A stretch of 64,000 nt of DNA from NCBI RefSeq assembly GCF_015680405.1, contig NZ_JADLJS010000007.1, positions 124,001 through 188,000 of the forward strand. Direction: 5' to 3'. This document shows positions 19,584 through 27,162 of this stretch, one piece after another. Source of the DNA: Pseudomonas pudica (GTDB lineage: Bacteria; Pseudomonadota; Gammaproteobacteria; Pseudomonadales; Pseudomonadaceae). The position numbers and the translations under genes are program-made. Every line of letters begins with the position of its first letter. Within the stretch, counting starts at the first letter, position 1. The notes under the pieces are model-generated. The model was not told the DNA's origin, made no database searches, and saw nothing but the letters and a program-made list of their open reading frames with translations.

Positions 19584-21421
19584 GAGCGTGGCCCTGGTGC
19601 GCCGGGCAGAGCCTGCGACTCGAACATCTGCCGGGGATCTTCCGGCAGGGTCGAATCATCCGCAGCGCGTACCCCTTCGTAGGCGCGTCGCCCCGTTTCG
19701 ACCAGCTCGGCCTGGCTGCGCAGAATGGTCGGGCGCAGGAAGACCATCAGGTTGGTTTTTTCCTGAGTATCGCTGCGCCACCGGAACAGACCGCCCACCC
19801 ATGGGATTCGGCTGAGCAGCGGAACACCGCGCTCTACCTTGCGCACGCTGTCCTTGATCAGGCCGCCGATCACGATAATCTCGCCATCGGCGGCCAAGAT
19901 GGTGCTCTTGAGCGTGCGCTTGTTGGTGATCAGGTCGTTCTCGGTCGTGCTGGGTGCAATTTCCGAGCTCTCCTGCTCGACCTCGAGGCGCAGGCTGCGC
20001 CCTTCATTGATGTGCGGGCGCACCTTCAGGCTGATACCGATGTCCTTGCGCTCGACTGTGGTAAAGGGGTTCTCCGAACCACTACCGGGGGTAACGTAGG
20101 AGCCAGTCTTGAACGGCACGTTCTGGCCTACCAGAATCTGCGCCTCCTGGTTGTCCAAGGTCAGCAGGCTCGGCGTCGACAACAGGTTGCTGCGGCTATT
20201 GCTGGCCAAGGCCGAAACCAGCGCGGCAAAACGGTCCGAGCCAATGGCCAGGGCGACGCCCCCCGGCAGCTTGGTTTCCTTGCCCAGCAGGTCGGCCAGG
20301 GCAGCACCACTTTCGCTGAAGGTAACGCCGCCTTTGAGGCCACCTTTGTCGATGCCCCATTGCAGGCCCAACGCTTCATCGATGCTGCCACTGACTTCGA
20401 CGATTGCCGCATGGATCAGCACTTGCGCCCGGGGCTGGTCCAGTTGTTGGATGATCTGCTCCACGCGGCCCAGCGTCTGCGGCTCGCCCATTATCACCAG
20501 GGCGTTCTGGCTGGCATCGGCCTTGACCATGGCCTCTCCGGGGAGGTCCGCCCCCAGAGCCTTGGTGCCTGGCGTACCATCGAGCCGCTTGCCCACCTCA
20601 CCCAATACTTCGGCAAGCTGCTCGGCACTGCTGTGTTGCAGGCGCACCACCCGCCAGTTCTGCGAAGTGGCCGGGAGCGGTACATCCAGCGAGCGGGTCA
20701 GTTGCGCAAGACGTTGCCTGGACTTGATCGGGCCCAGGATCAGAAGACGGTTGCCGTTCATGTCAGCCAGTACACGAACGCCGCTGTCCGGGCCGCCGGC
20801 GGCGGCTTCGACCACCGGGAGCACAACCTCGGCCTGGGCTTTGCGCAAAGTCACCAGTTCATGATCATGCCGCTGACCACTGTCCAGCTGCAGGACCAGG
20901 TTTTCCAGGCGGTCCAGGTTGGCTGCGGAGTCGGTGATCACCAGGGCGTTGGCGGAGCTGGACGGTCCAATGTAGCCATTGCTGGAAACCAACGGCCGCA
21001 GCAAACCGGCCAGATCGGCAGCGACACTGCCCGACAGGTTGAAAACCCGTGTGGTGACCGCTGCCGGTATGGCCTCCACCTGCTGGTTTGCCCAGGCCTT
21101 GGCTTCGCTTGCAGGCAGTACCAGCAAGCGGTCGCCGTCGTTCACGGCGGCAAAGCCATGGGCATTGAGCACCGAGTAAAAAAGCCGCCGTATCCCTTCG
21201 CGATCAAGCGCCTCGTTCGAAAGGACGGTGATGCGCCCCTGCACGCGCGGGTCAAGAATGATCGGCTGGTCAAGGATCGCCCCCACCTCACGCACCACGT
21301 CGCGCACGTCGGCATCGCTCATCGCCAGTTGCCAGGTGGGTGCCTCTGCAAGCGCCAGGGAGCAGGCAAGGGTAAGAGAGGCGCCGAACGAGGCGGCGCG
21401 CAGATATCGCATCAAAGTCAT
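19580..21421 (-). CDS. gspD: T2SS outer-membrane secretin GspD
   Basis: This 613-aa pore subunit has a signal peptide (MTLMRYLRAASFGASLTLAC, ending SLALAEA). The frame is open from 21550, but the ATG at 21421 overlaps the gspC stop and gives that leader. N0 (WQLAMSDADVRDVVREVG) and the N1-N3 repeats occupy about residues 28-340. The secretin domain ends with the signature VPLLSRIPWVGGLFR. A C-terminal S-domain-like tail of about 50 residues follows. No pilotin (gspS) gene is adjacent, so targeting may use another lipoprotein or none. Confidence 0.93.
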   Translation of the reverse strand: MTLMRYLRAASFGASLTLACSLALAEAPTWQLAMSDADVRDVVREVGAILDQPIILDPRVQGRITVLSNEALDREGIRRLFYSVLNAHGFAAVNDGDRLLVLPASEAKAWANQQVEAIPAAVTTRVFNLSGSVAADLAGLLRPLVSSNGYIGPSSSANALVITDSAANLDRLENLVLQLDSGQRHDHELVTLRKAQAEVVLPVVEAAAGGPDSGVRVLADMNGNRLLILGPIKSRQRLAQLTRSLDVPLPATSQNWRVVRLQHSSAEQLAEVLGEVGKRLDGTPGTKALGADLPGEAMVKADASQNALVIMGEPQTLGRVEQIIQQLDQPRAQVLIHAAIVEVSGSIDEALGLQWGIDKGGLKGGVTFSESGAALADLLGKETKLPGGVALAIGSDRFAALVSALASNSRSNLLSTPSLLTLDNQEAQILVGQNVPFKTGSYVTPGSGSENPFTTVERKDIGISLKVRPHINEGRSLRLEVEQESSEIAPSTTENDLITNKRTLKSTILAADGEIIVIGGLIKDSVRKVERGVPLLSRIPWVGGLFRWRSDTQEKTNLMVFLRPTILRSQAELVETGRRAYEGVRAADDSTLPEDPRQMFESQALPGAPGPRS

Positions 21422-21915
21422 TGCACCTCCCGCAACAGGCGGGCTGAGGGGTCTGAAACAGCGCGCGGGCGAGTCGCCGCACCCGTGGGCAAAAATACAG
21501 AGGGGGTATCGCTGGACAACGACACGACTTCCTCGCGACCGTCGATCCACAGCACGATGGAACGCACATTTATGTGGCGCAGCACGCCATGGCCCGGTAA
21601 CCGGTCACCGACGCGATAGATGGCCTCGCCGCTATCGCTTCTCACCAACGCTCGGGCATCGCCCTGACTGGAAACGAAGCTGGCCTTGAGGGCGATATCC
21701 GCCCGGGTCGACTGCCGTTGACCCGGGGCCTGAAAGCCGAACGCCAGGGCCAAGGTAGCCGCCGATAACGGCTTTTCCGGCAAAGCCGCTGTCGTCAACG
21801 GCGGGACCTGGGCGATCGGGGGCGCAACTGCGGGATAAACGCTTTCACGCCATGCCAGGCAGACAAGCGTTACCAGCGCGAACGCAAGCCAAATCAGATA
21901 CCTCGAGCGCTTCAT
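21418..21915 (-). CDS. gspC: T2SS protein GspC, short form without PDZ domain
   Basis: This 165-aa inner-membrane protein links the platform to the secretin. One membrane segment lies at residues 6-22 (YLIWLAFALVTLVCLAW). A Pro-rich linker and the homology region follow (ADIALKASFVSS to IDGREEVVSL, about residues 72-133). Typical GspC proteins carry a further PDZ or coiled-coil domain, and none is visible here. It begins five bases after the b561 cytochrome gene, which supports a single transcript. The low conservation of the family lowers certainty slightly. Confidence 0.82.
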   Translation of the reverse strand: MKRSRYLIWLAFALVTLVCLAWRESVYPAVAPPIAQVPPLTTAALPEKPLSAATLALAFGFQAPGQRQSTRADIALKASFVSSQGDARALVRSDSGEAIYRVGDRLPGHGVLRHINVRSIVLWIDGREEVVSLSSDTPSVFLPTGAATRPRAVSDPSARLLREVQ

Positions 21916-21920
21916 CGTAA

Positions 21921-22433
21921 TCAGGGCAGCATCCGCCTCAGCACGCGCCGCCCGGACAGCTCATGCAAGAGCACGGCGCCGATGTGCAGCGAAACGCCCA
22001 GTGCCAGCAGCAGGCAAGAAGCGATGTGAGCCTTGAACCAGACGTTGTGCCAGAACGGGTTGCTCAGCATGGGCGCGATGGAGAACCAACCGAACACATC
22101 GATGACCCGATCCATCATCAGCACCCCGGACAACAGCACGATAGCTGTGGTCCAGTACAAGCCCTCATGAGCGACATGAGCGATGCGTTGGTGTTTGAGA
22201 TGGTCATGCAGGCTGCGGGGTTTGGGTCTGGTCAGACGCAACAGCCAGCGCAGCATGAATACCGGGATGAACAGGGTCGTCATGGCCACATTGACGAATG
22301 CCACAAAGTGGCGCGTGGCGGGGGCGACATTCAGGTACGCCACGTAGAAACCGCTGATCAAGACCCAAATGATGACCGTGGCAGAGATCCAGTGCAGGAG
22401 GATCTGCTGCCAGCAATATTTTTGCACTTGCAT
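21921..22433 (-). CDS. Cytochrome b561-family membrane protein
   Basis: This 170-aa protein has four hydrophobic segments and a histidine pattern typical of bacterial b561 dihaem quinol or superoxide oxidoreductases. His14 lies in segment 1 (ILLHWISATVIIWVL), His42 before segment 2, His89 at the start of segment 3 (HVAHEGLYWTTAIVL), and His136 and His150 in segment 4 (AHIASCLLLALGVSLHIGAVLLHE). Which four bind haem is inference. It lies between the LPMO gene (51 bases) and gspC (5 bases), all on one strand. It may serve LPMO-linked redox chemistry or scavenge superoxide. No b561 gene is normally part of a gsp operon. Confidence 0.82.
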   Translation of the reverse strand: MQVQKYCWQQILLHWISATVIIWVLISGFYVAYLNVAPATRHFVAFVNVAMTTLFIPVFMLRWLLRLTRPKPRSLHDHLKHQRIAHVAHEGLYWTTAIVLLSGVLMMDRVIDVFGWFSIAPMLSNPFWHNVWFKAHIASCLLLALGVSLHIGAVLLHELSGRRVLRRMLP

Positions 22434-22450
22434 AGATAGTACTCGAAGAG

Positions 22451-22475
22451 CCTGGCCCCGCCGGAAGGGGCCAGG
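22451..22475 (-). promoter_or_regulatory. Intercistronic stem-loop between LPMO and b561 genes
   Basis: CCTGGCCCC and GGGGCCAGG form a perfect nine-base stem with a seven-base loop in the 51-base gap. There is no following T-tract, so it is more likely an mRNA-stabilising or attenuating structure than a full terminator. It could let the secreted enzyme be made in excess of the secretion machine. Confidence 0.6.
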
Positions 22476-22484
22476 TCAGACGCT

Positions 22485-23948
22485 TTACTTCTCGATCCAG
22501 GCCATGTTCCAGTGGGAACCAACACCTGGCTCGAACTGGGTGGCATCTGCGGAGTACTGCAAGCAGTAACCCGAGTTGGGGAACGGCTGGCACTCGTAAA
22601 CCTTGCCGTTCTTAGGCTGCAACACTGTTGTGCCAGCCTTGTAACTCGACAGCGATTCCGGGAAAACGAAGTCGTGAGCCCCATCGCCAGCCGCTTTGAG
22701 CTGAACCGTCTTCTCGTCCTGCAGCAGCACCCGCTCACGCTTGTCCACGCCTACGACCTTGAGGGTATGCTCGCCTTCGGTACTTTCGACATTCAGCACG
22801 AACGGCTCGGTGCCGTTGACGCTCTGGCGCAAGTAAGAAACCTGCTTCTTGTTGGTATCGAACAGCCGCGCTGTCACTGTCAGGGCCTTGTTGGTCATGA
22901 CGGTGAAATCCACACCACCCTTGCCGTCGGTGATCGTGTATTCGGGTTTGACATCGCGCAGGTGCATCGTGGCCTGCTCGCCAGCGGCGGTTTCAAAGTG
23001 CAGAAGGTAGTTGGTCAACCCACTTTCGGTTTTGGCGAAGATGCTGTTGGAACCCTGCACAGGCTCGATATTACCGTCCGCATCCATTTTACCGGCGCGT
23101 ACCAACGTCTGGGTTTCGTTGATCTGCTTGGCGAGCTTATAAGCCCAGTTGGCAGCTATGGCTTCTTCGGCATTTTCGATCTTGATGCTTACATGGTTTT
23201 CAGTACGCTCCCCGTTGGCATCGAATGCCCGGGCAGTAACTTTGTCGCCAACTTCAAGGTCACGGCTGGCGCTGATTTCAGCAAGGCGCGGCCACTCAGG
23301 GACCGGGCCGCCATCCAGCTGGATATCGACGTCAGCAACACTGTGGAAAGCCTTATCGGTATCGCCAACCTTCCAGACGGCGAGAATCACGTGCTGGCCC
23401 GAACGGTCGCCTGGCAATGTGCAGCTATGCCTTGGATTGGTGCCGGTACCTTTTGCCGGTATCTGGTTGCCGCCATCCAATGCACAGAACGGGGTCGAAT
23501 CGAATGAGTCACGGGTCAGCGCAGCGTTGGGGTTCCAATCCGCCTTGGTAATGAAGTACTCCCACGACCGCACCGGATGCGGGGCTTCATAATGCCAGTC
23601 GAACTGCATGTTACGGTCCACGACCGGGGTCAGATGCCAGCGATTGGCTGATTGCTCATCGAGTGCGGCAAAGTCGCCCCGAACGCCACCACTGGCGATT
23701 TTTCCATCCTCGGGACCTTGGCTTGGAAAGCGCCCTATCACTTCGCCGACCGACCACGGTTCGTACTGGGCACCTCCGCAGTTGACGTTCAGGTTTTTAA
23801 AACCTGCATGGCAGAGCGCTGCACGAGACGGAGGATCAGCCAGGTGACCATGTGCATTGGCAATTTGCGTCTGCAAACCTGCACCTGCGATTGCCACCCA
23901 CACACCGGTGGCGACAACGCTTTTTCGCAGGGTCTTTCTTGTATTCAT
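22485..23948 (-). CDS. gbpA: GbpA-type lytic polysaccharide monooxygenase (AA10), chitin-binding, secreted
   Basis: This 487-aa precursor has a signal peptide (MNTRKTLRKS to QIANA) cleaved just before His33, the essential N-terminal histidine of copper LPMOs. The second brace histidine is His124 (EAPHPVRSWEYFITK), and the axial Phe is Phe201 (KAFHSVADVDI). After the AA10 catalytic domain (about 33-212) come a GbpA2-like domain (about 220-320), a GbpA3-like domain (about 340-425) and a CBM73/CBM5-like chitin-binding module with YECQPFPNSGYCLQYS and HWNMAW. I chose ATG 23948 because CGGAG lies upstream. The order and length match Vibrio GbpA (about 485 aa). Oxidative cleavage of chitin is expected from family; substrate specificity is inferred. 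Confidence 0.9.
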   Translation of the reverse strand: MNTRKTLRKSVVATGVWVAIAGAGLQTQIANAHGHLADPPSRAALCHAGFKNLNVNCGGAQYEPWSVGEVIGRFPSQGPEDGKIASGGVRGDFAALDEQSANRWHLTPVVDRNMQFDWHYEAPHPVRSWEYFITKADWNPNAALTRDSFDSTPFCALDGGNQIPAKGTGTNPRHSCTLPGDRSGQHVILAVWKVGDTDKAFHSVADVDIQLDGGPVPEWPRLAEISASRDLEVGDKVTARAFDANGERTENHVSIKIENAEEAIAANWAYKLAKQINETQTLVRAGKMDADGNIEPVQGSNSIFAKTESGLTNYLLHFETAAGEQATMHLRDVKPEYTITDGKGGVDFTVMTNKALTVTARLFDTNKKQVSYLRQSVNGTEPFVLNVESTEGEHTLKVVGVDKRERVLLQDEKTVQLKAAGDGAHDFVFPESLSSYKAGTTVLQPKNGKVYECQPFPNSGYCLQYSADATQFEPGVGSHWNMAWIEK

Positions 23949-24341
23949 CACGAACTCCGAACGCATTGCTGGTTAAATGCGTAAAGGCGCATTTATTGAA
24001 ATGCAATGCACCTTCAGCGCGAATGGAGCGCGGAGAGTAAAGAAAACAACTTTGCTTTTATGTAGGAATAAACCTGGCAGGCCGCGATCTTTTCTCGTGG
24101 CCTTGAGGCAATTTCCATGTTGAGACTTTCGAAACAAAAGCGCTAAAGACGCGAGGAGGAATTACTATCGATCTTCAATGTCGAGAACTTTCTCTACATC
24201 GAAAGATTCACAGCAACATGCAAGCCTTTGGTGAAACGCTGACATGTAACTTGAAGCCTGTTCAACATCAGGGAAATATCACCAACCTGATGCGAACAGG
24301 CATACTAAAGCCCCCCCCCGACCCGCTCGGGGACCCTCGAA
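23949..24341 (-). promoter_or_regulatory. LPMO/T2SS upstream region with inverted repeats
   Basis: This 393-base region has no supported gene and reads visibly richer in A/T than its flanks. A perfect inverted repeat, AAATGCG-N6-CGCATTT, lies at 23975-23994, about 27 bases before the LPMO start. A weaker inverted repeat lies at about 24170-24212 (GATCTTCAATGTCGAGA against TCTCTACATCGAAAGATTC). Either could be a regulator site. No convincing -10/-35 pair was found. Confidence 0.5.
24308..24335 (-). terminator. Possible weak terminator after hemE
   Basis: On the minus strand CCCCGAGCGGGTCGGGG forms a hairpin directly after the hemE stop and is followed by a run of G and then CTTTAG. The absence of a T-tract makes termination uncertain. 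On the plus strand it reads as an unusual run of nine or more C. Confidence 0.35.
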
Positions 24342-25406
24342 TCAAGCGTGGTATTGCGCCGACAGCTCATGCACGGCGTTGATGAACACGCCGGCGTGCT
24401 GCGGGTCGACTTCCGGTGTGATGCCATGGCCCAGGTTGAACACATGGCCTGTGCCATGGCCATAGCTGGCCAGGATGCGCGCCACTTCCTTGCGGATGGC
24501 CTCGGGCTTGGCGTACAGAACGGTCGGGTCCATGTTGCCCTGCAGCGCAACCTTGTCACCCACGCGGCGGCGGGCGTCGCCGATTTCGCAGGTCCAGTCC
24601 AGGCCCAGCGCATCGGCACCGGCTTCGGCGATGCTTTCCAGCCACAGGCCGCCGTTCTTGGTGAACAGGATCACCGGCACCTTGCGCCCCTCGTGCTCGC
24701 GGATCAGGCCGCTGACGATCTTGCGCATGTAGGCCAGGGAGAATTCCTGGTAAGCCGCCGCCGACAGGTTGCCGCCCCAGGTGTCAAAAATCTGCACGGC
24801 CTGGGCACCAGCGAGGATCTGGCCGTTGAGGTAGCTGGTGACCGACTGGGCCAGCTTGTCCAGCAGCAGGTGCAGAGCCTGCGGGTTGTCGTAGGCCATG
24901 GCCTTTGTCTTGCGGAAGTCCTTCGACGAGCCGCCTTCGACCATGTAGGTAGCCAGGGTCCACGGGCTGCCGGAGAAGCCGATCAGCGGCACGCGGCCGT
25001 TCAGCTCGCGGCGGATGGTGCTGACCGCGTCCATCACGTAGCCGAGGTCTTTCTGCGGGTCGGGGATCGGCAGCGCTTCGATGTCGGCCGGGGTGCTGAT
25101 GACCTTCTTGAAACGCGGACCTTCGCCGCTTTCGAAGTACAGGCCCAGGCCCATGGCATCGGGGATGGTGAGGATGTCCGAGAACAGGATCGCCGCGTCC
25201 AGCGGGTAGCGGTCCAACGGCTGCAGGGTGACCTCGCAGGCGAACTGCGGGTTCATGCACAGGCTCATGAAGTCACCGGCCTTGGCGCGGCTGGCGCGGT
25301 ACTCCGGCAGGTAGCGGCCGGCCTGGCGCATCATCCACACCGGGGTGACGTCTACGGGTTGCTTGAGCAGTGCACGCAGGAAACGATCGTTCTTCAGGGC
25401 AGTCAT
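24342..25406 (-). CDS. hemE: Uroporphyrinogen decarboxylase
   Basis: HemE decarboxylates the four acetate side chains of uroporphyrinogen III to give coproporphyrinogen III in haem synthesis. The 354-aa product begins [16 protein letters not shown] and carries the signature [16 protein letters not shown]. It also has the catalytic Asp in AILFSDIL and [16 protein letters not shown]. The C-terminus has [13 protein letters not shown]. The gene follows gltD on the same strand, but a strong hairpin terminator lies between them, so it probably has its own promoter. Confidence 0.96.
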   Translation of the reverse strand: MTALKNDRFLRALLKQPVDVTPVWMMRQAGRYLPEYRASRAKAGDFMSLCMNPQFACEVTLQPLDRYPLDAAILFSDILTIPDAMGLGLYFESGEGPRFKKVISTPADIEALPIPDPQKDLGYVMDAVSTIRRELNGRVPLIGFSGSPWTLATYMVEGGSSKDFRKTKAMAYDNPQALHLLLDKLAQSVTSYLNGQILAGAQAVQIFDTWGGNLSAAAYQEFSLAYMRKIVSGLIREHEGRKVPVILFTKNGGLWLESIAEAGADALGLDWTCEIGDARRRVGDKVALQGNMDPTVLYAKPEAIRKEVARILASYGHGTGHVFNLGHGITPEVDPQHAGVFINAVHELSAQYHA

Positions 25407-25453
25407 GTCGGCATCCGGAAAAATAGTGCGGGCATTTTCTCAGACGCACAAAG

Positions 25454-25482
25454 AAAAGGCACGGCCGTTTGCCGTGCCTTTT
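25454..25482. terminator. Bidirectional terminator between gltD and hemE
   Basis: AAAAGGCACGGC and GCCGTGCCTTTT form perfect 12-base arms around a five-base loop. Minus-strand transcripts from gltBD would stop here. Only 47 bases remain before the hemE start. Confidence 0.85.
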
Positions 25483-25508
25483 CTCTATAGGTATGTCCTG
25501 GATCAATA

Positions 25509-25526
25509 GATTTTGTATACAAAATC
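25509..25526. promoter_or_regulatory. 18-base palindrome with TTGTATACAA core
   Basis: GATTTTGTATACAAAATC is a perfect palindrome. The TTGTATACAA core resembles operators of GntR/FadR-type regulators, but no such regulator is encoded in the window. It lies upstream of hemE, beyond the terminator, and could act on the hemE promoter. Confidence 0.5.
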
Positions 25527-25564
25527 CTAATGATGGAAGGTGCCAATGGCCCTGTCGCCTACAA

Positions 25565-25620
25565 ACCAGCTCCCACAGGGTGAGCCGCAGCCCTTGTGGA
25601 AGCCGGCTTGCCGGCGATCA
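25565..25620. repeat. REP pair, degenerate
   Basis: AACCAGCTCCCACAGGG and its inverted partner GGAAGCCGGCTTGCCGGCGA form a short REP pair just after the gltD stop. The left element is truncated relative to the other pairs. Confidence 0.65.
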
Positions 25621-25637
25621 GCCAAGTACAGGCAGCA

Positions 25638-27059
<1,422 letters not shown>

Positions 27060-27098
27060 TCAAAACCTCTTTACCGCAGTTGCCAGCCTCAGGCTGCA

Positions 27099-27158
27099 AG
27101 CTGCAAGACGATCACTTGAGCACGACAGGCCCCGCGTACGGGGCCGTCACTTGCAGCT
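27099..27158 (-). promoter_or_regulatory. Structured gltB-gltD intercistronic element
   Basis: The gap contains a palindromic hairpin GGCCCCGCGTACGGGGCC (27128-27145), enclosed by a nine-base stem (AGCTGCAAG at 27099 and CTTGCAGCT at 27150). There is no T-tract. It may set the ratio of large to small subunit through partial termination or mRNA protection. Confidence 0.5.
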
Positions 27159-27162
27159 GTTG

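Noticed and set aside
24178..24234. Short 18-codon plus-strand frame with AGGAGG upstream
   Set aside because: The ribosome-site-like AGGAGG is too far (about 17 bases) from the ATG and the peptide has no recognisable features.
24309..24318. Run of C residues near the hemE stop
   Set aside because: May be a homopolymer sequencing artefact or part of a weak hairpin; no function can be supported.
12229..24341. Possible mobile genomic island around the T2SS/LPMO genes
   Set aside because: No integrase, tRNA boundary, direct repeat or transposase was visible, so mobility cannot be claimed although recent gain is possible.
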